Source of the DNA: Frankia sp. RB7
Lineage (GTDB): Bacteria > Pseudomonadota > Alphaproteobacteria > Rhizobiales > Xanthobacteraceae
Reading direction: 5' to 3'
Assembly: GCA_030403585.1 (NCBI GenBank)
Contig: JAUEPE010000011.1
Span: 1 to 64,000, forward strand
DNA: 64,000 nt
A program made the translations under genes and the position numbers. A model generated the notes under the pieces. That model was not told the origin of the DNA and searched no databases. It was given only the letters and a program-made list of their open reading frames with translations. This document shows positions 47,890 through 58,864 of this stretch, in pieces. Every line of letters starts with the position of its first letter. The stretch's first letter is position 1.

Positions 47890-48534
47890 TCAAGCGCGCG
47901 GGCGCCGCATCACGACAGTGATGATCGCGGCCAGCGCCAGTGCCGCGCCAGCGGCAAACCAGATTGCGGCGAGATTGATCCAGGCATAGGCGAGCGCGCC
48001 GGCCGCGGAGCCCGCAACCAGTGCCGCCCACATCAAGAGGTTCGGCGCCCAGCTCCAGCGCGGACCGCCGGTCAGGCTAACCGCGAGGAACTGGCCGACC
48101 TTGACCAGCGCTCCCGTGACATAGGTGAGGCCGAGGCCCGCCCCGCCGTCGATCTGGAACACGGCATTCTCCAGGCCCATCGCCAGCACGATGCATGCGA
48201 TCGCGAGGTTCGACAGGCCGTAGACGTGGCAGAGCGCGGCCGCTGCAAGCAGCACGGCTTCGATCAGCAGCAGCCAGGGTTGCCGCTCGGTGCCGCCGCC
48301 GAGCACCACGAGGCTGCCGGCTGCCGCGCCCGCGACGAACAGCGCGATCAGGCCGAGCGCGCCGGCGGCCTGCCACCACTGCGCCTCCGCAAGGCTGACG
48401 CCGAGGCGCGTGGAGTTGCCGCTCATGAACGAGACGAACAGGCCGCCGAGATGCAGGAAGCCGATGCCGTCGACATAGCCTGCCAGCGCGCTGAGCGCGC
48501 AGGCCAGCGCAATATTGCGACGCGAGTCCAGCAT
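47890..48534 (-). CDS. DUF1275 (YoaK-like) membrane protein
   Basis: 214 residues, about six helices. The N-terminus ALSALAGYVDGIGFLHLGGL and the motif FVSFMSGNSTRLGVSLAEAQ are the DUF1275 signature. Next in order after aroE on the same strand, 59 bases apart. Function not known for the family. Confidence 0.88.
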   Translation of the reverse strand: MLDSRRNIALACALSALAGYVDGIGFLHLGGLFVSFMSGNSTRLGVSLAEAQWWQAAGALGLIALFVAGAAAGSLVVLGGGTERQPWLLLIEAVLLAAAALCHVYGLSNLAIACIVLAMGLENAVFQIDGGAGLGLTYVTGALVKVGQFLAVSLTGGPRWSWAPNLLMWAALVAGSAAGALAYAWINLAAIWFAAGAALALAAIITVVMRRPRA

Positions 48535-48604
48535 CCCCCATGCACCATCGCCGTGACGTCGCGACAGTGTCGAACAAATCGGCCGGCTTGAGAAGGGCGC
48601 GCGG

Positions 48605-50362
48605 CTAGCCGACGGGTTCGTCGACCGCGGACGCATTCACGCCGGGGGCTGCCTTGATGTCGGCGACCGCGTGCTCGATCGTCTCGCGATAGCGCGCCAG
48701 CGGCGGAGTTACGCCGTGGGTCAGCAGCACGCGGCGGACGGCGGGCGAGGCGCCGGTGATGAACAGCTGGATGCCCTGGCGGTGCGCTTTGGCCGCGACG
48801 CGGCCGAGCACGTTTGCCGCAGTGGAATCCAGGAACGGTACCGCGGCGAAATCGACCACGAGCGCCTTGCGCTTGTCGGCGATGCCGTCGAGCACGCCTC
48901 CGATTGCGGACGCCGCACCGAAGAAGAACGCGCCGGTAATGCGATAGACCAGCACGTCGCGATCCACCGCGAGCGCGGGATCGTAAGGCACGCGCGCGCC
49001 GTTGCCGTCATCGGGGCGATCGCCCGCGACCAGGGGCGAGTGCTCCTCGATGCCGGTCATCTCCGCCATGCGATGGATGAACAGCACCGCACCGAGCGCG
49101 AAGCCGACCAATATGCCTTCGGTCAGATCGCGGAAGATCGTGAGCAGGAAGGTTGCGAGCAGCACGACGGCATCGCCCCAGGACGAACGCAGCAGCGTCG
49201 CGAATTCCTGCTTTTCCGCCATGGTCCAGGCCACCACCACGAGCACGGCGGCAAGCGCGGCGAGCGGGATGTAGCTCGCCAGCGGCGCCGCGATCACCAT
49301 GAACAGCAGCAGGAACACCGAATGTAGCATGCCCGCCAGCGGCCCGCGCGCGCCGGCGCGGATATTGGTCGCGGTGCGTGCGATCAGGCCGGTGACACAG
49401 ATGCCGCCAAACAGCGCCGAGCCGATATTGGCGGCGCCTTGCGCCACCAGCTCGCAATTGGAGCGGTGACGGCGCCCGGTCATGCCGTCGGCGACCACAG
49501 CGGACAACAGCGATTCGATGGCCGCGAGCAGCGCGAACGAGATCGCATCCGGCAGCACCGCCTTTGCCTTGGCCAGCGAGAACGCCGGCAGCGCCGGCGA
49601 CGGCAATTCGCGCGGGATGCCGCCGAAACGACTGCCGATGGTTTCAATTGGCAGCGACAGTGCAGCGGTCGCGATGGCCGCGAGCACGACCGCGATCAGG
49701 ATACCGGGCCAGGACGGCCGCCAGCGTCGCAGGCCGGCGATGATGGCGATGCTGGCGACGGCGACCACAATTGCGGAGGGATTGATGGTGTTCAGGCCTG
49801 CCGCGAGCGCGCCGAGTTTCGGCACGAACTCGCTGGGCTCTTTCCCCGCGAGCGTGATGCCGCCGAGATCGCGCAACTGGCTTGCGAAGATGATCACGGC
49901 GATGCCGGCGGTGAAGCCGACCGTCACCGGATAGGGAATGAACTTGATGTAGGTGCCGATGCGCAGGAAGCCGGCGGCGACCAGGAACAGGCCTGCCATC
50001 AGGGTGGCGAGGACCACGCCGTCGACGCCGTGACGGTCGGCGGTCGCCGCAACCAGCACGATGAAGGCGCCGGCCGGTCCGCCGACCTGAAACCGGCTGC
50101 CGCCGAGCAGCGACGCGATGAAGCCGCCGACCACGGCGGTGTAGAGGCCCCGGTCCGGCGTCACGCCCGAGGCGATGGCAATCGCCATCGACAGTGGCAG
50201 CGCGACGATCGCAACGGTCAATCCCGCAAACACGTCGGCGCGGAAATCCGACAAGCCATAACCTTCGCGCCAGACGGTCACGAGCTTTGGCAGATAGAGT
50301 TCGGTAAAGCTCGGCTGACGAAGCTGGTGCAGCTTGCCTGCGTGTTGGCCCGTGATGGTCAT
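48605..50362 (-). CDS. SulP-family anion transporter with STAS domain
   Basis: 585 residues. The N-terminal SulP membrane domain (YGLSDFRADVFAGLTVAIVA, LPLSMAIAIASGVTPDRGLY) has about 10-12 helices; the cytoplasmic STAS domain runs from about 450 (RDVLVYRITGAFFFGAASAI, AVPFLDSTAANVLGRVAAKA). Substrates of the family include sulfate, bicarbonate and dicarboxylates; not assignable here. The ATG at 50362 has only a weak ribosome site. Confidence 0.9.
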   Translation of the reverse strand: MTITGQHAGKLHQLRQPSFTELYLPKLVTVWREGYGLSDFRADVFAGLTVAIVALPLSMAIAIASGVTPDRGLYTAVVGGFIASLLGGSRFQVGGPAGAFIVLVAATADRHGVDGVVLATLMAGLFLVAAGFLRIGTYIKFIPYPVTVGFTAGIAVIIFASQLRDLGGITLAGKEPSEFVPKLGALAAGLNTINPSAIVVAVASIAIIAGLRRWRPSWPGILIAVVLAAIATAALSLPIETIGSRFGGIPRELPSPALPAFSLAKAKAVLPDAISFALLAAIESLLSAVVADGMTGRRHRSNCELVAQGAANIGSALFGGICVTGLIARTATNIRAGARGPLAGMLHSVFLLLFMVIAAPLASYIPLAALAAVLVVVAWTMAEKQEFATLLRSSWGDAVVLLATFLLTIFRDLTEGILVGFALGAVLFIHRMAEMTGIEEHSPLVAGDRPDDGNGARVPYDPALAVDRDVLVYRITGAFFFGAASAIGGVLDGIADKRKALVVDFAAVPFLDSTAANVLGRVAAKAHRQGIQLFITGASPAVRRVLLTHGVTPPLARYRETIEHAVADIKAAPGVNASAVDEPVG

Positions 50363-50467
50363 TTCAGCAAGTGCTCCGCTGCCCACAATGCTCCGATGCA
50401 TCGTGCGGCCGCGTGCTTCGGCGCGACGGTGCGTTAGTTCATGCTCTCGAGCCCGATCATCCGCAGA

Positions 50468-50740
50468 TCATGCTCCCACCTTGCGCGGCGGCCCCGGCTC
50501 TCTCAGCCGAACGCCACGTCCGCCGCTTTCGCTGCGCGCCTGTTCGCCGATCAGCTCGACGCCGGCCCGATCGAACGCCTCGACCACCTTCATCAAGGTC
50601 TCGACCACGCCGCGCACATTGCCGGTAGAGGCCTCCATCCGCTGGATGGTCGGCAGCGACACGCCGGCGAGTTCGGCCAGGGTTTTCTGGTCAATGCCGA
50701 TGAGCGCGCGGGCTGCCCGCATCTGGAATGACGTGATCAC
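50468..50740 (-). CDS. Xre-family helix-turn-helix regulator
   Basis: 90 residues. The helix-turn-helix reads MRAARALIGIDQKTLAELAG then VSLPTIQRMEAS, followed by a helix VETLMKVVEAFDRAGVELIG. The C-terminal tail RGVRLREPGPPRKVGA is basic. It lies 105 bases upstream of the SulP gene in the same direction and downstream of a palindrome at 50790, its likely operator. Confidence 0.88.
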   Translation of the reverse strand: MITSFQMRAARALIGIDQKTLAELAGVSLPTIQRMEASTGNVRGVVETLMKVVEAFDRAGVELIGEQARSESGGRGVRLREPGPPRKVGA

Positions 50741-50789
50741 CTTGGCCTCACGTGTCAGAGCTTATAATTGATATATGAAGTATGTACAA

Positions 50790-50808
50790 TGATGTAAAAT
50801 ACATCATA
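50790..50808. promoter_or_regulatory. Palindrome at the Xre promoter
   Basis: ATGATGTAaaaTACATCAT, perfect 8-bp arms, in an AT-rich stretch 50 bases upstream of the Xre start. Likely operator of that regulator. Confidence 0.6.
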
Positions 50809-50853
50809 TAAGATTGAAGGCAAGGGAAGTTCCTCTTGCGAGCCCATCTGTCT

Positions 50854-50947
50854 CCACCGTCATTGCGAGGAGCGAAGCGACGAAGCAATCCAGAATCCCT
50901 CAGCGGAAAGACTCTGGATTGCTTCGCTTCGCTCGCAATGACGGTGG
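50854..50947. repeat. 94-bp inverted repeat (GTCATTGCGAG type)
   Basis: Arms CCACCGTCATTGCGAG and its complement enclose a further GAAGCGACGAAGCAATCCAGA-like stem. It is a well-known intergenic palindrome type in several bacteria. Together with the mosaic repeat at 50992-51047 it fills the 320-base gap 50741-51060, where no gene is seen. Confidence 0.75.
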
Positions 50948-50991
50948 GGAAGAGGCTGCGTGAATCCAATTTTCGCCGCGCTCGTAGAGAC

Positions 50992-51047
50992 AGCCCCTCA
51001 CGCCCTCTCCTCGTAAAGAACGGGGAGATGGCGTGAGAGAGTTGCAC
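50992..51047. repeat. Mosaic palindromic repeat near the EF-G paralogue
   Basis: CCCCTCACGCCCTCTCCTCG then AAAGAACGGGGAGATGGCGT; imperfect copy of the window-wide unit. Confidence 0.6.
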
Positions 51048-51060
51048 CTTCTTGACAGGC

Positions 51061-53109
51061 TCACGCCGCGTGCTGATGCGCGGCGATGATCTGGTCGGCG
51101 GCGCGGCCGCTGACTTCGGCCATGTGGTCGAACTGGCGGGTGAAGCTGCCGGCGCCTGCCGTGGCCGAGCGCAGCTCGACGATGAGCTCGCCGATCTCGG
51201 CTTCCGGCATCATGGCGCGGACGCAGTCCCAGCCGCTCCAGCCGTCGCGGGTGTCGAAGCCGAGGATCTGGCCGCGCCGCGCCGACAGGATCGCATTGAT
51301 CTTGGCGGTGGCATCGGTCGGACAGACGATCTCGACCACGTGGATCGGCTCCAGCAGCACCGACTGGCATTGCGGCAGGCCTTCATTGAGCCCGACCCGC
51401 GCCGCCGTGCGGAAGGCGAGGTCGGAGGAATCGACGCTGTGATAGGAGCCGTCGGTCAGCGTCACCTGCAGATCGGTGACGGGGAAACCGAGCGGGCCGC
51501 GGGTGAGCCCGTCGACGACGCCCTCTTCCACCGCGCCGATATAGTTGCGCGGCACCGCACCGCCGACCACCTTCTCGGTGAACTTGAAGCCGTCGCCGCG
51601 CGGCAGCGGCTTGATGTCGAGCACGACATCGCCGAACTGGCCGTGACCGCCCGACTGCTTCTTGTGGCGGCCACGCTGAACGATCGGCTTGCGGATGGTT
51701 TCCTGATAACCGATCGCGGGCGGATGCGAGGTGATCTTGACGCCGAAGCGATCGCGCAGCCGCTCGCTGGCGACACGTAAGTGCATCTCGCCCTGGCCCC
51801 ACAGTACGGTGTCGTGGGTCTGGGCGTTCATCACGACGACGAGGGAAGGATCCTCCTCGTGCAGCCGCGTCAGCGCCTGGCCGAGCTTGACGTCGTCCTT
51901 GCGGTCGGTGGCCGCAACCGAAATTGCGAGCACCGGCGGCGTCGGCTCTGCGGCGACCAGTCCAGCGGGCGGCGCCTTGCCGCTCGAAACCGTATCGCCG
52001 GTCTTGATCGGATCGAGCTTGGCGAGCGCCACGGTGTCACCGGCTTCGGCCGAAGCACGCTTGCTCTCGTAAGCGCCGTTGACGGCCAGGATGCCGGAGA
52101 TGCGGCCCGTCCCGCCGGAGGCGGATTGCAGCGTGGCACCGTCGTCGAGATGGCCGGCAAGCAGCCGTGTCAGCGACAGTTTTCCGCCGTGCTGCGAGTG
52201 CAGCGTCTTGAAGACGAAGCCGAGCGCGTCTTTAGTGGAGGGCACGCCGAGACGTTTTGCGGTCTCCGCAATGCCGGGCGCCTCGTGGCGCAGCGCCTTC
52301 ATCAGACGCAACACGCCGTTTTCGCGCGCGGCAGCGCCGAGCAGCACGGGGCAGATCAGTCCCTCGCGCAGTTCGCGGGCGAGGTCGTCGAACACGGCAT
52401 CGCGCGGCGGCGGAATGTCCTCGAGCAACTGCTCCATCAGTGCGTCGTCGTGATCGGCGAGCTTCTCCAGCATCGAGAATCGGGCCTCCTTCTCGCGGCC
52501 GAGATCATCACCTTCCAGCGCAATCACCTCGGAGGCCTTGTGCTCGCGATAGACAAACGCACGTTCCAGCGCGAGATCGACAAAACCCTCTATCAGCTCG
52601 TCCTTCCAGATCGGAATCTGGCGCAGCACCAGCGGCACGCGCGAAGCGGGCTGGAGCGTCGCGAGCGTCTCGCGGATGCGCTTGTTGGCGCGATCGATCT
52701 TGTTGAGAAACAGGAAGCGCGGAATCTTCAGCTCCTCCAGCTCGCGCAGGATGATCTGAAGCTGCGGCAGCTTCTTCTCGTCGGCCTCGCAGACCACGAT
52801 CGCGGCATCGACGGCAGGAAGCGCCGCGCGCATGTCGTGGGCGAACTCGACGGAACCGGGGCAATCCAGGAAGGTATAGCTGTCGCCCATGAAACTCGTG
52901 GTGGCGGCAGTCAGGCCAACGGTCATCTTGTGATGACGGGCCTCAGGCGTGGCGTCGCCGACGGAGGTTCCGGCATCGACGCTGCCGGCGCGCGGGATTG
53001 CGCCCGTGCGCGCCAGGATCGCTTCGAGAAGTGTGGTTTTACCGCTTTGGAAAGGGCCCACCAGCGCAATGCACCGTGGACCTCGGGGACTTCTGACGTC
53101 TTGTCCCAT
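51061..53109 (-). CDS. EF-G-like translational GTPase paralogue
   Basis: 682 residues with five EF-G-type domains. G1 is GPFQSGKTT (18-26), G3 is DCPGSVEF, G4 is NKID. In EF-G the G3 motif is DTPGHVDF; here Ser86 replaces the catalytic His, so GTP hydrolysis on the ribosome may be weak or differently driven. It is the FusA-like paralogue, not the main fusA, which normally sits with rpsL/rpsG/tuf; none of those is here. Start 53109 with AAGGAGG upstream. Function unproven. Confidence 0.85.
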   Translation of the reverse strand: MGQDVRSPRGPRCIALVGPFQSGKTTLLEAILARTGAIPRAGSVDAGTSVGDATPEARHHKMTVGLTAATTSFMGDSYTFLDCPGSVEFAHDMRAALPAVDAAIVVCEADEKKLPQLQIILRELEELKIPRFLFLNKIDRANKRIRETLATLQPASRVPLVLRQIPIWKDELIEGFVDLALERAFVYREHKASEVIALEGDDLGREKEARFSMLEKLADHDDALMEQLLEDIPPPRDAVFDDLARELREGLICPVLLGAAARENGVLRLMKALRHEAPGIAETAKRLGVPSTKDALGFVFKTLHSQHGGKLSLTRLLAGHLDDGATLQSASGGTGRISGILAVNGAYESKRASAEAGDTVALAKLDPIKTGDTVSSGKAPPAGLVAAEPTPPVLAISVAATDRKDDVKLGQALTRLHEEDPSLVVVMNAQTHDTVLWGQGEMHLRVASERLRDRFGVKITSHPPAIGYQETIRKPIVQRGRHKKQSGGHGQFGDVVLDIKPLPRGDGFKFTEKVVGGAVPRNYIGAVEEGVVDGLTRGPLGFPVTDLQVTLTDGSYHSVDSSDLAFRTAARVGLNEGLPQCQSVLLEPIHVVEIVCPTDATAKINAILSARRGQILGFDTRDGWSGWDCVRAMMPEAEIGELIVELRSATAGAGSFTRQFDHMAEVSGRAADQIIAAHQHAA

Positions 53110-53275
53110 TTCGCCGCCTCCTTGGTGTGGAGCTCGGCCCATGATTGGGTCGGCAAACGCAGATGCTCTGCCCGTCCCCGAGATTTGGCAAGCGTCAAAC
53201 GTCGCTGCGGTGCGTCGTCAGTGTTCCACCTCTCCCCAGCGGCGAGAGGTGAACCACCACCTTCGTCGTCGGGCG

Positions 53276-53755
53276 TTAACGGCCCGGGCGGAGTTCCAGG
53301 CTTTCCAGGCCAGCCGCAACGTTGAGGCCGACCTGGCCCTGCACGCTGAGCGGCTGGAGCGCGATCGAATTGTTGGAGCCACCGACCAGTACGTTGCCGC
53401 CAAGGCCGACGCCGACCGAGGCGCTGCCCTGTGCGCCGGCGTAATTGCCGGCGAGGTCGCCTGGTCCGAGCCGGTTCACCGGCGCGAACACACCCCAGGC
53501 GAGCGCCGTCTCCTGGGTGATGCCGAGGTCGAGACCGACTTTGCGGATCGTCGCGACATAACGATCGTCCGGCAAACCATCGACGCGCAGCACGCAGCCG
53601 AGGTTGGTGACAGACCCCACGATGAAACCGACGCTGGCGCCGCCGCGGCATTCGAGCACGCCGACCTTTACCAACCGCGACTGCGCGCTGGCGCCCGCGA
53701 TGGAAGCGACGAGGCTCGCGGCAGTGAGTGCGGCGAGGACGAGTGAGCGGCGCAT
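53276..53755 (-). CDS. DUF992 secreted protein
   Basis: 159 residues; signal peptide MRRSLVLAALTAASLVASIA to GASA (24). VKVGVLECRGGASVGFIVGS, then NLGCVLRVDGL and YVATIRKVGLDLGITQETAL, match the rhizobial DUF992 family. Two Cys (in LECRGG and LGCVLR) are positioned for a disulfide. GGAGAC precedes the start. Periplasmic; function unknown. Confidence 0.87.
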   Translation of the reverse strand: MRRSLVLAALTAASLVASIAGASAQSRLVKVGVLECRGGASVGFIVGSVTNLGCVLRVDGLPDDRYVATIRKVGLDLGITQETALAWGVFAPVNRLGPGDLAGNYAGAQGSASVGVGLGGNVLVGGSNNSIALQPLSVQGQVGLNVAAGLESLELRPGR

Positions 53756-54144
53756 GAAATGTCTCCGGCGATGAATGTGATGCGGGCAGAGCGGGCGCCA
53801 TTCCCGAGGCGCGCGGTGGTCTATGCCACAAGAGTGTTGTAGGTGCCAGATCGGATGCATCTTAAACCGAACTCGCGGAAAGAGCCCCTCACCCCACCCT
53901 CTCCCCGCAAGAGCGGGGCGAGGGAGTGCGAGAGCGGTGCATCACTTACGGAATCGAGCGCGCTATCGGGCGCGTCTTAACCTCTCCCCGCCCTTCCGCG
54001 GGGAGGGGTCGGATTGCGCAGCAATCCGGGTGAGGGGCAAGGCATGCTGCTGGCCCAAGTGAAAGTCCATCCGACTCCGCTCAATCGAAGCACAAATAAA
54101 AAAGGCCCGCCGAAGCGGGCCTTTCAATTCTTGCTACGACTGGC
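53756..54144. other. 389-base gap with mosaic repeats and a terminator
   Basis: Between DUF992 and aspartate aminotransferase. Holds two mosaic repeat blocks (about 53882-53935 and 53990-54040) and the aminotransferase terminator at 54101-54124. No coding frame supported. Confidence 0.5.
54101..54124 (-). terminator. Terminator of aspartate aminotransferase
   Basis: AAAGGCCCGC-cgaa-GCGGGCCTTT; on the minus strand followed by T6. 21 bases past the stop. Confidence 0.85.
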
Positions 54145-55889
<1,745 letters not shown>

Positions 55890-56540
55890 ATGTACAAGCT
55901 CTATTCGATGCAACGCTCGGGCAACAGCTACAAGGTCCGCCTTGCGCTGGCGCTGTTGAACCTGCCCTACCAACCCATCGAGGTGGACATTCTGCGCGGC
56001 GAGAGCAAGACGCCGGACTTCCTGGCGAAGAACCCGTCCGGCCAGGTGCCGCTGCTCGAGGTCGGCGACAATCGCTATCTCGCCGAGTCCAACGCCATCC
56101 TGTGGTACGTCGCCGTCGGCACGCCGCTGGCACCGGAGAACCGCATTGATCGCGCCGAGGCGCTGCAATGGATGTTCTTCGAGCAGCACGCGCTCGAGCC
56201 CAATATCGGCGCCGCCTATTTCTGGCTGTCGCTGGTCAAGGGCGGCCGCGACCTGCAGACCCACGCGCTGGAGGACTGGATGGAGCGCGGCTATGGCGCG
56301 CTCCAGGTGATGGAGAACCATCTCAAGACCAACGCCTATTTCGCCGCCCGCCAGCTCACGGTGGCTGACATCGCGCTGTACGGCTACACCCACCTTGCCG
56401 ACCGCTGCGACTTCGACCTTTCGCCCTTCCCGGCGATCCGGGACTGGCTGAAGCGCGTCGAGGCCGCGTCCGGTTTCGTGGCGATGGACTGGCGCCCCGC
56501 CGGCGTCGACGATCCCGCCAGCATCGCCGCCGGGGCCTGA
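55890..56540 (+). CDS. Glutathione S-transferase family protein
   Basis: 216 residues. Starts MYKLYSMQRSGNSYKVRLAL; Ser10-Gly11-Asn12 is the likely glutathione-activating position, then NPSGQVPLLEVGDNRYLAES. The C-terminal helical domain contains LTVADIALYGYTHLADRCDF. Similar in layout to the GST at 38370. ATG 55890 is used; a longer frame from 55824 has no ribosome site. Confidence 0.9.
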   Translation: MYKLYSMQRSGNSYKVRLALALLNLPYQPIEVDILRGESKTPDFLAKNPSGQVPLLEVGDNRYLAESNAILWYVAVGTPLAPENRIDRAEALQWMFFEQHALEPNIGAAYFWLSLVKGGRDLQTHALEDWMERGYGALQVMENHLKTNAYFAARQLTVADIALYGYTHLADRCDFDLSPFPAIRDWLKRVEAASGFVAMDWRPAGVDDPASIAAGA

Positions 56541-56591
56541 AAACCGGTGCGGCGTTAAGAAATAGCGGGCATTGCGCTAACCTTTGCCCTA

Positions 56592-56610
56592 TTCCCGCCG
56601 TTTTCGGCGG
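56592..56610. promoter_or_regulatory. CCCGCC/GGCGGG hairpin
   Basis: CCCGCC-gttttcg-GGCGGG stem in the gap between the GST and the next small gene, no T tract after it. Confidence 0.35.
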
Positions 56611-56695
56611 GTTAGCCGCCCCAATATTGCCGGCTGAAACTGTGAAGTTGTTCGGCGTCGCGGGTGATTCGCTCGCACGTTGAAGGATTTAGACC

Positions 56696-56872
56696 ATGAT
56701 GCGGGCGTCCGGCGCGGTCGGCTTTCAGGGCCAGACCGATACCGTCTCGTCTTCCCGGCTAGCCAATGCGGTCGCGGCCTCGCTCGCCGTCGCCGCCGTC
56801 TCGCTATGCCTGATCGTCACCCTCACGGTGCTGTCGACCAAGGCGACCATGGCGATGGGCCTGCCGGTCTGA
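56696..56872 (+). CDS. Small membrane protein, 58 aa
   Basis: MMRASGAVGFQGQTDTVSSS then RLANAVAASLAVAAVSLCLI and a hydrophobic run to VTLTVLSTKATM: one transmembrane helix at about 25-45. GAAGGA lies 8 bases before the first ATG. It is followed 73 bases later by another single-helix protein. Function unknown. Confidence 0.6.
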   Translation: MMRASGAVGFQGQTDTVSSSRLANAVAASLAVAAVSLCLIVTLTVLSTKATMAMGLPV

Positions 56873-56945
56873 TCCCCGTTTCATCCCGGACAGCCTTCAA
56901 GGTGCCGCGCGGCCCCGCGCCGACCGGCATCGCGACAGGACATCG

Positions 56946-57104
56946 ATGAAATCGCCTGTGATCGTCGTTGCAATCACCCTGACTGCGGCCATCCTGGTCG
57001 CGGCGTCGCTTTTGATTTTCGTCGGCACCCGCAAAGGCCCGGGGACGTCGACGTGGATTGCGCCCGCGCTGCAGCAGCGCATCGGGCATGCGCATTTGGT
57101 CTAA
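56946..57104 (+). CDS. Small membrane protein, 52 aa
   Basis: MKSPVIVVAITLTAAILVAA then SLLIFVGTRKGPGTSTWIAP: N-terminal transmembrane helix (about 4-26), short periplasmic or cytosolic basic tail. AGGA 5 bases before the ATG. No family recognised; same orientation as the PAS gene that follows. Confidence 0.55.
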   Translation: MKSPVIVVAITLTAAILVAASLLIFVGTRKGPGTSTWIAPALQQRIGHAHLV

Positions 57105-57233
57105 AATCATCCGAAAGCTTTGGGCACGCAGGCAGGCGCCCCTTAAGCGCACCGCGCGAAATCGGATTGCGCTTGCGCAACCATCGGTCAGTGTGACGGC
57201 CTTATCTCGTTCAGGGAGGAATGAGCGAGGCCC

Positions 57234-58040
57234 ATGCGGTTCGGATGGCGTGCCATTTCCGGTCCCGTGCTGACGGCAGCGATCGCACTGCTGGCGATCC
57301 TGCTCGACCGCGCCGTTCCGCTTCCCTCGCCTGCGCCGCTGTTCGTCTGTGTCGTCGCGTTTGCGGGCGCATTGTCGGGCTTCGCGTCCGCCATGACCAG
57401 CGCGGCCCTCGCCGTGATCGGCGCCACGCTGTTCTTCCTTGGCCACCGTGCCATGCCCCTCCATGCCGCCGCCGATCTGGTCGGGCTCCTCGCAGTGACG
57501 ACCTTCGGCACCGCAGGCATTACCGGACTCATGCGCGAGCGGCTGCTCGACACATTTGCGGCCGAGCGCCGGAGCCACGCCATTGCCGCGCGGCTCTCCG
57601 CCGCGCTCGACCAGATCGATATCGGCATCGTGTTGCTCGATGCGGAAACCCGCGCCGAATTCATCAACCGCGCCTTCCGCGATTATTTCGCGCTGCCGGA
57701 CGAGAAGGCCGACGAGAAGCCGCCCTTCATCGCGCTGATGTATCACGGCCGCGACACCGACGCCTTCGATTTGCCGGAGGACGAGTTGGGCGTCTTCATC
57801 GCGCAGCGCATGGAGATGGTGCGGATCGGCGACGCCACGCCGATCAATATCGCCTTGCGCAACGGCGAGGTGCTGCGTTTCGTCTGCACCGCGCTGCCCG
57901 ACGGCGGCCGCATGCTGAGCTACACGCCGGTGACGGACCTCGTGCGCCACACCGACGCGCCGGCGCGCGCCGACTACTACCGCGCGCTGCGCGATCCCAC
58001 CGGGCGGAAGCTGATCCGCTATCTGCGTGTTGCGGAGTGA
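57234..58040 (+). CDS. Membrane-anchored PAS-domain protein
   Basis: 268 residues. The N-terminus has three or four helices (ISGPVLTAAIALLAILLDRA, APLFVCVVAFAGALSGFASA, VIGATLFFLGHRAM), like DUF4118-type sensor anchors. A PAS domain of the PAS_7 type follows (ALDQIDIGIVLLDAETRAEF, INRAFRDYFALPDE). No kinase or cyclase output domain is present, so it may act as a sensor subunit or a truncated kinase. AGGGAGGA is near the start. Confidence 0.85.
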   Translation: MRFGWRAISGPVLTAAIALLAILLDRAVPLPSPAPLFVCVVAFAGALSGFASAMTSAALAVIGATLFFLGHRAMPLHAAADLVGLLAVTTFGTAGITGLMRERLLDTFAAERRSHAIAARLSAALDQIDIGIVLLDAETRAEFINRAFRDYFALPDEKADEKPPFIALMYHGRDTDAFDLPEDELGVFIAQRMEMVRIGDATPINIALRNGEVLRFVCTALPDGGRMLSYTPVTDLVRHTDAPARADYYRALRDPTGRKLIRYLRVAE

Positions 58041-58067
58041 TGCGGCTGCGACCGATGCTCGTGGAGA

Positions 58068-58190
58068 CAGCCCCTCACCCCACCCTCTCCCCGTAAGAAC
58101 GGGGCGAGGGAGCGAGAGGGCTGCGCGCCCCTTACTTGAGCGGATCGATTGAGTTTCTGCTGTCGCAGCGATCCGGGTGAGGGGCAGGGC
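58068..58190. repeat. Mosaic palindromic repeat after the PAS gene
   Basis: CCCTCACCCCACCCTCTCCC then CGTAAGAACGGGGCGAGGGA, and a tail GATCCGGGTGAGGGGCAGGG. Two blocks with a spacer. Confidence 0.7.
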
Positions 58191-58293
58191 ACGCCGTTTG
58201 GCCCAACCGAGTATGCATCCGTCTCGCATGATAAATTGATCGACACAGCTTCATCACGTATGAAGCTTTCCTCACTCATCGTGGATTTCCCAG

Positions 58294-58749
58294 ATGTCGC
58301 CCACCATTCGCTCCGTCACCCGGCAGGACTACGATCAATGGCTGCCGCTGTGGGACGGCTACAACGCCTTCTACGGCCGCTCCGGTCCAACCGCGCTCGC
58401 GCCCGAGATTACGAAGGTGACATGGCAGCGCTTCTTCGATGGTTACGAGCCGGTGCATGGGCTGGTCGCCGAGAGCGATGGCAAGCTGCTCGGCATGACG
58501 AACTATCTGTTTCATCGCAGCACCACCGCGATCGAGCCGTCGTGCTATTTGCAGGATCTGTTCACGCTCGAAGCCGCGCGCGGCAAGGGCGTCGCCTCCG
58601 CGCTGATCTACGGCGTCTACGAGCGCGCCAAGCTCGCGGGATCGCCGCGGGTCTACTGGCAGACGCATGAGACCAACACCACGGCGCAGAGCCTTTATGA
58701 CAAGGTCGCGGAACGCTCCGGCTTCATCGTCTATCGCAAGATCTTCTGA
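58294..58749 (+). CDS. GNAT-family N-acetyltransferase
   Basis: 151 residues. The acetyl-CoA loop is EAARGKGVASALIYGVYERA, followed by YWQTHETNTTAQSLYDKVAE. The N-terminus MSPTIRSVTRQDYDQWLPLW is typical of this subfamily. Weak ribosome site. Substrate unknown. Confidence 0.88.
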   Translation: MSPTIRSVTRQDYDQWLPLWDGYNAFYGRSGPTALAPEITKVTWQRFFDGYEPVHGLVAESDGKLLGMTNYLFHRSTTAIEPSCYLQDLFTLEAARGKGVASALIYGVYERAKLAGSPRVYWQTHETNTTAQSLYDKVAERSGFIVYRKIF

Positions 58750-58864
58750 TTTTTGCCGGGGCAGACGCCTGTGGATAACTTTGCGTGTCACCGGCACGTA
58801 ACACACCGGGACTAGGTTGCAGTCGCGTCTGATCAGGCCCCCCGTCACCGATCAAGCGCCCCAA

